A stretch of 24,339 bases of DNA, from assembly GCA_020631295.1 (NCBI GenBank), contig JAHDHN010000005.1:1-24339 (forward strand), given 5' to 3'. Below, in pieces: positions 1 through 7,063 of this stretch. The stretch comes from Rickettsiales bacterium (GTDB taxonomy: Bacteria; Pseudomonadota; Alphaproteobacteria; Rickettsiales; UBA8987). The notes below the pieces were generated by a model that searched no databases, was not told the DNA's origin, and saw nothing but the letters and a program-made list of their open reading frames with translations. A program made the translations under genes and the position numbers. Position 1 is the stretch's first letter. Each line of letters opens with the position of its first letter.

Positions 1-71
1 GAGGAAAAAAGTTAGAGTATTCAATGGTTAAGCCCTTCAACATCATCGCTGAATGCACAAAAACAGGAGAG

Positions 72-160
72 TGGTGCGGTTGAGAGGATTTGAACCTCCA
101 CCTCGAAAACTCAAGACAGCGACCTCAACGCTGCGCGTCTACCAATTCCGCCACAACCGC
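72..160 (-). tRNA. tRNA-Leu (anticodon GAG), CCA encoded
   Basis: Read on the minus strand, a 7-bp acceptor stem (GCGGTTG at 160-154 with CAACCGC at 82-76) closes a cloverleaf. The D-arm is GGCGGAATTGGTAGACGC and the anticodon stem CAGCG/CGCTG holds loop TTGAGGT, so the anticodon is GAG (plus-strand 124-126) for CUC/CUU leucine codons. A long variable arm follows, as in class II tRNA-Leu, then a T-arm with GGTTCAAATCC. Discriminator A at 75 and an encoded CCA at 74-72 complete it. The short plus-strand ORF across this stretch is a shadow. Confidence 0.96.
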
Positions 161-238
161 ATTCTTTGTAAGCAGGGCCGTCTTATACGCCAGATGCAGC
201 GAGACTCAAGGGTTTTTAAGGGTGCGCATTTGCAGCGT

Positions 239-445
239 TTAAAACATGATATCAAGGATCTTTGAGTTGCCACCGGCATTACGCTTTGAAGATTTTACCC
301 TTTCTGAGAGGGGAGTAGTATTCTTTTCTAAAGCTTCTATAACACGGTTAAGCCCGGCAGAGTCTTTTTTTTGTTTTTTACGCTCTGCCTCTTCCTTAAG
401 CCGGTTTGTAAATCTCCTAACTGGCTTTGTATTCTTGGGTGTCAT
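239..445 (-). CDS. Small lysine/arginine-rich hypothetical protein
   Basis: A 68-residue ORF begins 34 bp after the hisI stop on the same strand and ends before tRNA-Leu. The predicted protein is very basic and hydrophilic (runs such as RLKEEAERKKQKK near residues 15-27), with no membrane segment, signal peptide or recognised domain. It looks helical in the first half and ends in a hydrophobic ILDIMF. No clear Shine-Dalgarno precedes the ATG; the upstream stretch is AT-rich and holds a 10-bp inverted repeat. An antisense ORF of similar length covers the same bases, so coding status is uncertain. Its place right after hisI and its amino-acid composition favour this strand. Confidence 0.4.
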   Translation of the reverse strand: MTPKNTKPVRRFTNRLKEEAERKKQKKDSAGLNRVIEALEKNTTPLSERVKSSKRNAGGNSKILDIMF

Positions 446-459
446 GATGCTTTAATCTT

Positions 460-485
460 TAGTTAATTAATACTATAATTAACTA
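460..485. repeat. Perfect 10-bp inverted repeat after hisI
   Basis: TAGTTAATTA (460-469) and TAATTAACTA (476-485) are exact reverse complements separated by 6 nt. The structure overlaps the hisI stop codon and lies just upstream of the small ORF ending at 239. No T-run follows on the minus strand, so it is a weak terminator candidate. A binding site for the downstream ORF, or an AT-rich coincidence, are alternatives. Confidence 0.45.
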
Positions 486-838
486 AAATCATGAAAAAAG
501 CAAGTCTCTTCGCCTGTGTGGCAGGCAGGGCCGGTTTGGTCCACCTGCGCCAGTAGCGTGTCGCCGTCACAATCCAGCTGTAGGGAAATCAGCTTCTGCA
601 AATGGCCAGATGTTTCACCCTTTTTCCACAAGGCCTGACGTGAGCGTGACCAATAATGCACATAGCCTGTCGCTAAGGTGCGCTGCAGGGATTCTGCATT
701 CATCCAGGCATGCATCAGCACCTGTTTGGTGTCATGCTGCTGGGCAATGCAGGGTACCAAACCATCTTGGTTAAATGCGATCTGTGAGATTTTATCCATA
801 TCGGTGAAAAACTTTCCAAGCCTCTGTTGCATTTGCAT
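479..838 (-). CDS. hisI: Phosphoribosyl-AMP cyclohydrolase
   Basis: This is the monofunctional HisI, which opens the adenine ring of phosphoribosyl-AMP (third step of histidine synthesis) in the cytoplasm. The 119-residue protein has the family hallmarks: WKKGETSGH (71-79), the metal-binding DCDGD (89-93) and Cys residues at 90, 106 and 113 matching the zinc ligands. Length is normal for the form not fused to HisE, and a separate hisE lies at 6102-6431. The N-terminus is slightly long; the Met at residue 14 is an alternative start. It is transcribed away from the chpT-like gene and lies about 2 kb from the main his operon, on the opposite strand. Confidence 0.95.
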   Translation of the reverse strand: MQMQQRLGKFFTDMDKISQIAFNQDGLVPCIAQQHDTKQVLMHAWMNAESLQRTLATGYVHYWSRSRQALWKKGETSGHLQKLISLQLDCDGDTLLAQVDQTGPACHTGEETCFFHDFS

Positions 839-853
839 TTTCTTGTGGCTATA

Positions 854-873
854 GTGTTAGTACTTATTAACAC
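854..873. promoter_or_regulatory. Inverted repeat between hisI and the chpT-like gene
   Basis: GTGTTA (854-859) and TAACAC (868-873) form an inverted repeat with an 8-nt spacer in the only 49 bp between two divergent genes. The position suits an operator or overlapping promoters. It resembles a degenerate TTAA-N7-TTAA CtrA box but does not match it (see rejected items). Confidence 0.3.
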
Positions 874-887
874 ACTGGGCAAGTATA

Positions 888-1550
888 ATGGTACAAACTG
901 AGAATCCTCCTGAATTTGATCATGTTTCGTTTGCAGAAATGCTGAATACGCGTTTTTGCCACGATTTAGCTGGGCCGGTAAGCGCGGTATATAACGGGCT
1001 GGATTTTCTGGCGGACGATTCAGTGCCTGAAATGCAAGAGCAGGCCTTTGAGCTATTGCGTATGAGCGCGTCTGAGGTGCTCAGCAAGCTGCAAACCTAC
1101 CGCTTGGCCTATGGCCGTGTGGCGCGTGGCGGCGTCAGCAGTGTGGAAGAGGTGCGGGATGTGGTCACGCGCTATTTTCTGCATGACAAGGTGGAGCTGG
1201 ATTGGCCAGAGCAATCCGAATTTGGCGTGAAGATCGACAATGAAATCCGCCGCTTGCTGGTAAATATGGTGACCAATGTGGCGCGTGAATTGGTATATGG
1301 TGGCACGCTCACTGTGCGTAAGGAAATCGATGGCGATACTAAGCGTATTGTGGTGAAGGGCGAGGCTGAGAAGCTGAAGCAAAACGAGGTGGTGCAGGCA
1401 ATTATTAACGGCACTGCACCGGAAGAGGATGAGATGAATCCGATTACCATTCCGGCGTATTTTATGGTGGAAGTAGCAAAAATGCGCGGCGTGACATTGC
1501 GATATGATTTGACCGAGACGTCACTGACCTTCTCCGCGGAATATGTGTAA
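888..1550 (+). CDS. chpT: ChpT-like histidine phosphotransferase
   Basis: A 220-residue protein whose N-terminal helix carries RFCHDLAGPVSAVYNGLDFL, the same layout as the RLCHDFISPASAIVSGLD region of Caulobacter ChpT; His25 is the predicted phospho-acceptor. The rest resembles the degenerate ATPase-like domain of this family (DUF2328/HPTransfase), with NEIRRLLVNMVTNVARELVYGG near residues 117-138 in place of a kinase N-box. In alphaproteobacteria ChpT passes phosphate from CckA to CtrA and CpdR, so a role in cell-cycle or motility phosphorelay is likely, but the partner genes are not in the window. pgpA follows after 5 bp, suggesting co-transcription. Family assignment is firm, orthology less so. 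Confidence 0.85.
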   Translation: MVQTENPPEFDHVSFAEMLNTRFCHDLAGPVSAVYNGLDFLADDSVPEMQEQAFELLRMSASEVLSKLQTYRLAYGRVARGGVSSVEEVRDVVTRYFLHDKVELDWPEQSEFGVKIDNEIRRLLVNMVTNVARELVYGGTLTVRKEIDGDTKRIVVKGEAEKLKQNEVVQAIINGTAPEEDEMNPITIPAYFMVEVAKMRGVTLRYDLTETSLTFSAEYV

Positions 1551-1555
1551 ATTCC

Positions 1556-2140
1556 ATGTTCAAAGATGTGTTACATACTATCTCTAAATTATTCGCCACG
1601 GGCCTGGGTGTGGGCTATGTGCCCTTTGCGCCGGGCACGTTCGGCACCTTGTTGGGCGCGCTGATATTAGCCGCCTTCCTCATGCTGCCCATGTTTGCAC
1701 CGGATACAAGCGTGCTGGTGCCCATCATGTGGTTGGGTGTAACAACGGCATGCATCACTATTATTGGCACTTTTGCTACGCATGACTATCAGCTGGCTTA
1801 TGGCAAGCACGACCCAAAAGAGGTGGTGATTGATGAAATTGCGGGTTTCTTTTTGTCCATCTTTCTGCTGGCATTGTTTTTTGTGTGGTTTGTGGGGCAA
1901 AATAAAGAGGCGCATCTGCCATATTTGCAGCCCTTTGTGTTTTATTATGTGTTGATGTATGTGTTATTCCGCCTGTTTGATATCATCAAACCGTGGCCGA
2001 TCAATCTGGTGGATCAACGCATGCATTCCGCCTGGGGCGTGATGCTGGATGATCTGATTGCCGGTATCTATGCCACCATCAGCTTCATTCTCCTGTTCTT
2101 CCTCGCCAAAACCACTGGCCTGCTTGCGCTATTGATATAG
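1556..2140 (+). CDS. pgpA: Phosphatidylglycerophosphatase A
   Basis: PgpA dephosphorylates phosphatidylglycerol-phosphate at the inner membrane to give phosphatidylglycerol. The 194-residue protein shows the conserved N-terminal GLGVGYVPFAPGTFGTLLG, the acidic DPKEVVIDEIAGFF core, LFRLFDIIKPWPI and a late DDLIAGIYA motif, with about four hydrophobic segments. It is slightly longer than typical PgpA (about 160-175) because of a loop near residues 110-130. The start lies 5 bp after the chpT-like stop and no better start is seen, so translation is probably coupled. No hairpin terminator is evident immediately after it. Confidence 0.95.
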   Translation: MFKDVLHTISKLFATGLGVGYVPFAPGTFGTLLGALILAAFLMLPMFAPDTSVLVPIMWLGVTTACITIIGTFATHDYQLAYGKHDPKEVVIDEIAGFFLSIFLLALFFVWFVGQNKEAHLPYLQPFVFYYVLMYVLFRLFDIIKPWPINLVDQRMHSAWGVMLDDLIAGIYATISFILLFFLAKTTGLLALLI

Positions 2141-2160
2141 ATTTCCGTAGTTGCGGGCTT

Positions 2161-2464
2161 TGCTTCACGTGAAGCACAACCAAGAAATTGTCATTTCGAA
2201 CGTCCTGCCGTCCGAAGCTTTAGCTTAGGAGGGATGTGAGAAATCTCGTGCCACTGCAGCCGCGCCTTTTTCTGGAATTGAGTATGCCCTTATGGTGCGT
2301 GCCTCTAAAATGGGGCATGCGCAGCTTCTGTCCATGTCTCACCATCTGGGTATGAGATCCTTCGCATTCGCTTCCGCCTACGCTATCCTCCTGCGCTAAA
2401 GCTTCGGACGACAGGAAGCTTCGGCGGACACGGCAGAATGACAACTGATGCTTCACGTGAAGCA
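2161..2464. repeat. Repeat element bounded by two identical 16-bp palindromes
   Basis: The perfect palindrome TGCTTCACGTGAAGCA occurs at 2161-2176 and again at 2449-2464. Inside lie TGTCATT (2189-2195) and AATGACA (2437-2443), and 29-nt inverted arms at 2204-2232 and 2387-2415 that match at 26 of 29 positions and share GTCCGAAGCTTTAGC. The core with GAGAAATCTC and GAGATCCTTCGC resembles dispersed palindromic repeats seen in many proteobacterial genomes. The short minus-strand ORF across it has repeat-derived composition and is not called. This fills most of the 354-bp gap after pgpA. Confidence 0.7.
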
Positions 2465-2494
2465 TATATTGGCACGTCTTTTTCTAGCGAATGG

Positions 2495-2752
2495 TTAAAA
2501 CCACCATTGCCGCATCTGGGTTAAGAATGCTAAAGTAATTGGATATCCACTTTTATCTCCAATGACAGAATCAATGCCACATTTAGGACAAAGTGCTGTT
2601 GCACCGTCTGGGTGCCATTGTGCATCACACCAGTCTTCAATATCTAGAGGAGAAAATGTTTGGCAGCAGTGAAAGCAACCACAAAGTAAGCTCGCCAAGA
2701 TCTCTTCACGATGTCGGATGCTGTGCTTATGTGCTTCTTGAATTTGGTTCAT
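2495..2752 (-). CDS. Small conserved cytoplasmic protein with CxCxxC and CPxCG motifs
   Basis: The 85-residue protein has cysteines at 24, 26, 29 and 30 followed by CPKCG (55-59), a layout suggesting a small zinc-binding fold. The sequence NREEIL-like start (RHREEILAS), the CGCFHC motif, ALCPKCGIDSVIGD and the closing PITLAFLTQMRQWWF match a widespread, uncharacterised bacterial family usually annotated only as cytoplasmic protein. No signal peptide or membrane segment is present. It is a single-gene unit, divergent from hisB with a 168-bp AT-rich gap that must hold both promoters. Function is unknown; the family assignment is by recognition of the motif pattern. Confidence 0.85.
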   Translation of the reverse strand: MNQIQEAHKHSIRHREEILASLLCGCFHCCQTFSPLDIEDWCDAQWHPDGATALCPKCGIDSVIGDKSGYPITLAFLTQMRQWWF

Positions 2753-2920
2753 GCCTTTACACCTAAACGTGTTAAGATATCATATCGCAGTATAGCATAG
2801 AATATTTTAAGGCTATGAACAAGGCTGTATAGAATATACCGCAACGCTCTAATTTTCCTTGCCCCTTTGTAAGATTTTGGCATGGTGCAACCTAAGTTTT
2901 TTTAAACAAAAGGAACAAAC

Positions 2921-3526
2921 ATGGCACGCATAGCAGAAAAAGCACGCAACACCAAAGAAACGCAAGTGAAGGTGCGCGTGAATTTAGACGGTACGGGCGA
3001 GTATAAGGTAAGCACCGGCATTGGCTTTTTAGATCACATGCTGGAGCAGCTCTCTCGCCATAGTTTGATTGATCTGGAGGTGGAAGCGAAGGGCGATACG
3101 CATATTGATTTTCACCACACCACTGAAGATGTGGGCATTGTGGTAGGTGAGGCCATTGCGGAAGCAGCGGGTGATTTGAAGGGTATTACGCGCTACGCCC
3201 ATGCCTATATCCCTATGGATGAGACCTTAAGTCGCGTGGCGCTGGATATTTCCCGCCGCCCTTATTTGATTTGGAATGTGGAATTTAGCCGCGACAAGGT
3301 GGGTGATTTTGACACGGAATTGTTCAAAGAATGGTTCGGCGCCTTTGCGCAGGCCGCTGGCATCACGTTGCATGTGGAAAATCTGTATGGCATTAATAAC
3401 CACCATATCATTGAGTCCTGCTTTAAAGGCCTCGCGCGCTCTTTGCGTGTTGCGCTCAGCATTGATCCACGAAAGAGCGATGCAATTCCATCTACTAAGG
3501 GCAGCTTGGGCGGAGGCATAGAATAA
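2921..3526 (+). CDS. hisB: Imidazoleglycerol-phosphate dehydratase
   Basis: HisB removes water from imidazole glycerol phosphate to give imidazole acetol phosphate. The 201-residue monofunctional form carries the metal-binding HHTTED (65-70) and NNHHIIES (159-166) motifs, GFLDHMLEQLSRH near 35-47 and the C-terminal STKGSLGGG. An AAAAGGAAC ribosome site sits a few bases before the ATG. It opens the his operon: the next ORF begins at the base after its stop. The promoter must lie in 2753-2910, but no strong -35/-10 pair stands out and no his-leader peptide or attenuator is visible. Confidence 0.98.
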   Translation: MARIAEKARNTKETQVKVRVNLDGTGEYKVSTGIGFLDHMLEQLSRHSLIDLEVEAKGDTHIDFHHTTEDVGIVVGEAIAEAAGDLKGITRYAHAYIPMDETLSRVALDISRRPYLIWNVEFSRDKVGDFDTELFKEWFGAFAQAAGITLHVENLYGINNHHIIESCFKGLARSLRVALSIDPRKSDAIPSTKGSLGGGIE

Positions 3527-3997
3527 ATGCTTGGGCGCAAGACCCATATCTATCATGTATTTTTGCCGAATAAGGCAGCGCAATCGGGCTGGCAGCGTTT
3601 CGAAAAAGCAGCAGTGATTGGGCAATATTTCAGCCTGCCTGCCTTTTTTGTTACAGTGCTATGGGCGTTGTTTCACCGCATGTGGGTGGTGGCTTTGTGG
3701 CTGGCTTCTGCGCATCTAGCCGTGCAGCTTGCATCGCAATTTCACATCATCAGCAGCACAACTGCCACCTCATGCATGCTGGGTATTATGCTTGTGGCTG
3801 GCATATGGGGGCAAGGCTGGAGGGCGCGCCATGTGATTGGCAAGGGCCACAGCATGGCAGGTATGGCCTATGCTGCCGATGAAACAGCAGCGCTTCGTCA
3901 GGTGATAGAAAAAATCCAGCGCGGTGAGAATGGCTTGTTGCAAGCAGAAGAGTTGGCTGCGCAATCACAGGCAGGTGAGGAGCCTCAACCGGCATGA
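3527..3997 (+). CDS. DUF2628-type membrane protein in the his operon
   Basis: A 156-residue protein opening with a soluble KTHIYHVFLPNK segment, then hydrophobic stretches at about 36-56 and 58-95, then a glycine-rich turn (GWRARHVIGKGHSMAGMAYA) and an acidic tail. This is the DUF2628 pattern: membrane segments followed by a short cytoplasmic region in which residues resembling R.RHL...G....G.V.A are conserved. The ATG follows the hisB stop directly and its own stop overlaps the hisH ATG (ATGA, 3994-3997), so it is translated as part of the operon. DUF2628 genes sit between hisB and hisH in many alphaproteobacteria. The function is unknown, and a direct role in histidine synthesis is not shown. 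Confidence 0.8.
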   Translation: MLGRKTHIYHVFLPNKAAQSGWQRFEKAAVIGQYFSLPAFFVTVLWALFHRMWVVALWLASAHLAVQLASQFHIISSTTATSCMLGIMLVAGIWGQGWRARHVIGKGHSMAGMAYAADETAALRQVIEKIQRGENGLLQAEELAAQSQAGEEPQPA

Positions 3998-4602
3998 GCA
4001 TGGTGGCGCTGATAGATTACGGCTCGGGCAATATTCACTCTGCGCATAAAGCACTGGCAGCGGTGAGCGACCATGCAGTGAAGCTCACAGATGATCCGGC
4101 TGTGATTGCTGATGCGGATTATGTGGTGCTGCCCGGTGTAGGCGCTTTTGGCCAATGTGCTGAGAATTTAAAATTCCGCCCTGGTGTGTGGGACGCGCTG
4201 CATGAGGTGGCGATAGAAAAACAACGCCCGTTTTTGGGCATTTGTGTGGGCATGCAATTGCTGGCAGAAACAGGCCTGGAGCGTGGCACGCATCAAGGGC
4301 TTGGCTGGTTGCCTGGTGAGGTGCGCAGGCTTAAGGCTGGCGCAGGCAACCGTGTGCCGCATATGGGCTGGAACCGCACCAAGGCGGTGCAGGAAAATCC
4401 GCTTCTGGATGAGGCGGCCGATTTTTACTTTGTGCATTCTTATGTGATGGATACGGATGAGAAATATGTGATTGCGCGCTGTGATTATGGTGAATCCTTC
4501 CCAGCGATGGTACAGAAAGACAATATAGTTGGTACGCAATGCCACCCGGAAAAAAGCCAAGCGGCCGGCTTGGCGCTGTTACGAAAGTTTTTAGCCTTAT
4601 GA
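3994..4602 (+). CDS. hisH: Imidazole glycerol phosphate synthase, glutaminase subunit
   Basis: HisH hydrolyses glutamine and channels ammonia to HisF, which builds the imidazole ring and releases AICAR. The 202-residue class I amidotransferase begins VALIDYGSGNIHS and has the nucleophile elbow GICVGMQ with Cys84 and the His184/Glu186 pair in QCHPEKS. The ATG overlaps the previous stop; the second Met, two codons on, is an equally good start. Its own stop TGA overlaps the hisA ATG. The length is typical. Confidence 0.97.
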   Translation: MSMVALIDYGSGNIHSAHKALAAVSDHAVKLTDDPAVIADADYVVLPGVGAFGQCAENLKFRPGVWDALHEVAIEKQRPFLGICVGMQLLAETGLERGTHQGLGWLPGEVRRLKAGAGNRVPHMGWNRTKAVQENPLLDEAADFYFVHSYVMDTDEKYVIARCDYGESFPAMVQKDNIVGTQCHPEKSQAAGLALLRKFLAL

Positions 4603-5324
4603 AGCTCTATCCTGCGATTGATTTGAAAGACCAGAATTGTGTGCGTTTGTTCAAGGGCGACATGGAGCAGGCCACGGTGTTTAGCAATGCGCCAGGTGAG
4701 CAGGCCGCGCAGTTTGAGGCCGAGGGTGCAGAGTATCTCCATGTGGTGGATCTCAACGGTGCCTTTGCCGGTGCGCCGGTGAATTTGGATGCAGTAAAAG
4801 AGATCCGCAAGAGCATCTCTATTCCCATGCAGCTGGGCGGTGGGATTCGTGATGTGGAGACTATCGAAACTTGGTTGGAGGCCGGTGTAAACCGCGTGAT
4901 TTTGGGCACGATTGCACTGCGCAATCCGGCATTGGTGAAGCAGGCTTGCAAGGCATTTCCTGGGCAAATATGCGTGGGGATTGATATGCGCGGTGGCTAT
5001 GTGGCGGTGGAAGGCTGGGCGGAAACCAGCAATATGCTCGCGACCGATCTTGCTACCGAGTTTGAAGATGCCGGCGTGGCCGCCATTATCTTTACCGATA
5101 TTGACCGGGACGGTGCCATGCAAGGCGCGAATATGGAGGCCACCAAGGATTTTGCCGAACATATCTCCATTCCGGTGATTCTCTCTGGTGGTATTTCGTC
5201 CATGGAGGATATTACTGCTGCCAAAGCCCTACAAAGCGCCGGTGTGGAAGGTGTGATCTCCGGCCGCGCTATTTATGATGGCGCTATCGACATTGCAAAA
5301 GCACAGGAGATTTTGGGTGCTTAA
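4599..5324 (+). CDS. hisA: ProFAR isomerase (HisA)
   Basis: HisA performs the Amadori rearrangement of ProFAR to PRFAR. The start is set at 4599, where ATG overlaps the hisH stop (ATGA), giving 241 residues; the open frame continues upstream to 4539 but that extension is hisH in another frame. The (beta/alpha)8 barrel shows the catalytic Asp8 (YPAIDL), Asp129 (GIDMRGG), Thr166 (FTDIDRDG) and the phosphate-binding GGGIRD (80-85) and LSGGISS motifs. It overlaps hisF by 8 nt. Confidence 0.97.
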   Translation: MKLYPAIDLKDQNCVRLFKGDMEQATVFSNAPGEQAAQFEAEGAEYLHVVDLNGAFAGAPVNLDAVKEIRKSISIPMQLGGGIRDVETIETWLEAGVNRVILGTIALRNPALVKQACKAFPGQICVGIDMRGGYVAVEGWAETSNMLATDLATEFEDAGVAAIIFTDIDRDGAMQGANMEATKDFAEHISIPVILSGGISSMEDITAAKALQSAGVEGVISGRAIYDGAIDIAKAQEILGA

Positions 5325-6081
5325 CACACGGATTATTCCTTGTTTGGACGTGAAAGACGGGCGCACTGTGAAAGGCGTGAATTTTGTGGGCCTGCAAGAT
5401 GCCGGCGACCCGGTAGCGCTGGCCAAGCAATATGATGCACAAGGCGCAGATGAGCTCTGCTTTTTGGACATCACCGCCAGCCATGAAAAGCGTGGCACGT
5501 TTCTGGACGTGGTGCAAAAGGTGGCGGAATGCTGTTTCATGCCGCTTACGGTGGGCGGTGGCATCCGCAAGGTGGAGGATGTGGGCGCGGCCTTGGCTGC
5601 CGGTGCGGATAAAGTTTCCATCAACACGGCGGCAATTCATGACCCTGAATTGGTAGCGCGTGCCTCGAATCAATATGGCGCACAATGCATTGTGATCTCA
5701 ATCGATGCCAAGCAAATCGCGCCCAACCGTTTTGAAATTTTTACCCATGGCGGGCGTGAGCCCACAGGCATTGATGCCATAGAGTGGGCCGTGCGGATGA
5801 CAGAGCAAGGCGGTGCCGGCGAAGTGTTGCTCACCTCCATGGACCGTGACGGCACCAAGCAGGGCTTTAATGTGGAGCTTACCCGCGCGATTAGCGATGC
5901 GGTCTCCGTGCCGGTGATTGCGTCTGGTGGAGTGGGTGAGTTGCAGCATTTTGTGGACGGTGTGAAAGAGGGCGGTGCCAGTGCGGTGCTGGCGGCCAGC
6001 GTATTCCATTTTGGCACCTTCACCCTTGCAGAAGCCAAAGAATATATGCACAATCACGGTGTGCAGGTGCGCCGCACATAA
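5317..6081 (+). CDS. hisF: Imidazole glycerol phosphate synthase, cyclase subunit
   Basis: HisF condenses PRFAR with ammonia from HisH. A GTG start at 5317 is chosen because AGGAG at 5305-5309 lies 7 nt upstream and because it puts the catalytic residues at Asp11 (IPCLDVKDGR), Asp130 (VISIDAK) and Asp176 (SMDRDG), the canonical numbering of the family. The resulting protein has 254 residues. Its start lies inside the last codons of hisA, so the two are translationally coupled. GGGIRKVED and ASGGVGEL phosphate loops are present. Confidence 0.97.
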   Translation: MLNTRIIPCLDVKDGRTVKGVNFVGLQDAGDPVALAKQYDAQGADELCFLDITASHEKRGTFLDVVQKVAECCFMPLTVGGGIRKVEDVGAALAAGADKVSINTAAIHDPELVARASNQYGAQCIVISIDAKQIAPNRFEIFTHGGREPTGIDAIEWAVRMTEQGGAGEVLLTSMDRDGTKQGFNVELTRAISDAVSVPVIASGGVGELQHFVDGVKEGGASAVLAASVFHFGTFTLAEAKEYMHNHGVQVRRT

Positions 6082-6101
6082 AAATAAGCAGGAGATGCCA
6101 C

Positions 6102-6431
6102 ATGGCAGATTACAGTATTTTAGCCGAGTTACATAGCCGCATAGAAGGCCGGAAAGACGCAGACCCGTCACGTTCCTATGTGGCAAAATTGCTGAAAAAG
6201 GGCCGTGGCAAGATCACGCAGAAATTGGGTGAAGAGGCGGTGGAAACCATCATTGCTGCCTTGCATGAAACCGAGGAGCATGTGGTGAGTGAAGCAGCCG
6301 ACATGCTGTTTCACCTCTTTGTGCTATGCGTGGAGATGGATATTGATCCCACTCGCATCATGGCAGAGCTAGAAACCCGCCTCGGTATTTCGGGCTTGGA
6401 CGAAAAAGCCGCACGGAAGATGCAGGATTAG
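6102..6431 (+). CDS. hisE: Phosphoribosyl-ATP pyrophosphohydrolase
   Basis: HisE hydrolyses phosphoribosyl-ATP to phosphoribosyl-AMP, the substrate of HisI. The 109-residue, all-helical MazG-type protein has KLGEEAVETIIAAL and SEAADMLFHLFVLC, which supply the acidic metal ligands. A ribosome site (AGGAG, about 7 nt upstream) precedes the ATG, 20 bp after hisF. It ends the operon. In many alphaproteobacteria coaA follows here; in this window the operon is followed by an IS30-family remnant instead. No obvious terminator is seen after the stop. Confidence 0.96.
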   Translation: MADYSILAELHSRIEGRKDADPSRSYVAKLLKKGRGKITQKLGEEAVETIIAALHETEEHVVSEAADMLFHLFVLCVEMDIDPTRIMAELETRLGISGLDEKAARKMQD

Positions 6432-6459
6432 GTACTTATTTTTGTTTTGCTTTCAGACT

Positions 6460-6943
6460 TTCCAGCATGGATGCATCAATCTCCAATAATTTCTTATATT
6501 TGCAGCGTTCTTTTCTGTTTCTTTGGGGATATATTCCCGAATCAGCCCATTATTATGTTCGATGAGTCCTTTTTGCCACGCTGCATATGGCTTAGCAAAG
6601 AATTGGCAATGTGCTGATGATTGGCAAATTCCTTGCCATTATCCATGGTGATGGTGTGCACCAGCGGGGCCAGTGGCTTAAGCAAATATTCCATGGCTCT
6701 TTCCACCTCTATGGCTGTTTTGGCTTTGAGCTTATAGATCAATGTCAGCTTAGACCGACGTTCTGCCAATGTGAGGATGGCACCTTGATGGTCTTTGCCA
6801 ATGATGGTGTCTGCCTCCCAATCACCGAACCGCTCTTTACTGGCTACAATCTTTGGACGCTCATCAATGTCCCCGCGGTTAGGAATATAGCATTCCCGTT
6901 GGTAAATTTCGAAAATGCTATACTCAAACATCATACACAACAA
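6460..6943 (-). pseudogene. IS30-family transposase remnant (truncated, frameshifted)
   Basis: The minus strand encodes a central IS30-type DDE segment: IPNRGDIDERPKIV, FGDWEADTIIGK (first Asp), ERRSKLTLI and ITMDNGKEFA (second Asp). At about 6615-6620 the frame breaks; the adjoining frame continues as FAKPYAAWQKGLIEHNNGL and IREYIPKE, which holds the third catalytic acidic residue. The N-terminal helix-turn-helix region is missing and the usual C-terminal LNHRPRKCLGY end is absent, so the element is dead. Downstream on the same strand another short open stretch reads KKLLEIDASMLESLKAKQK and stops at 6436; it does not look like IS30 and may be a fragment of a different gene. Limits are approximate. 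Confidence 0.85.
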
Positions 6944-7002
6944 TTCAAATCAAATATTTCGTGCACTTGCTACTTGAACTGGGAAATATAAATGTCACGC
7001 TA

Positions 7003-7030
7003 TTGTCATATAGGTTTTTTATGGTAGGAT
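7003..7030 (+). promoter_or_regulatory. Candidate promoter of the VirB2-like gene
   Basis: TTGTCA (7003-7008) and TAGGAT (7025-7030) are separated by 16 nt in an AT-rich stretch 34 bp before the ATG. The match to sigma-70-type hexamers is moderate, and the assignment is by position and motif only. Confidence 0.4.
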
Positions 7031-7063
7031 CACGTAATGATGAATTTTTATTGTAAATAATTA

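Noticed and set aside
53..265. Plus-strand ORF of 70 codons
   Set aside because: It runs through the antisense of tRNA-Leu and has no ribosome site or protein-like composition.
246..455. Plus-strand ORF antisense to the lysine-rich small ORF
   Set aside because: It has Phe/Ser/Arg-rich composition typical of the reverse of an AAG/GAA-rich gene, and no family or ribosome site supports it.
857..870. CtrA-box-like sequence before the chpT-like gene
   Set aside because: The best reading is TTAA-N7-TAAC or TTAG-N7-TAAC, not TTAA-N7-TTAA. A single degenerate match in AT-rich DNA is not enough.
4539..4598. N-terminal extension of hisA
   Set aside because: The extra codons lie inside hisH, and the family N-terminus MKLYPAIDLK starts exactly at the ATGA overlap.
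5275..5316. N-terminal extension of hisF
   Set aside because: The family begins at MLNTRIIPCLDVK. The GTG at 5317 has a good ribosome site and gives canonical catalytic numbering.
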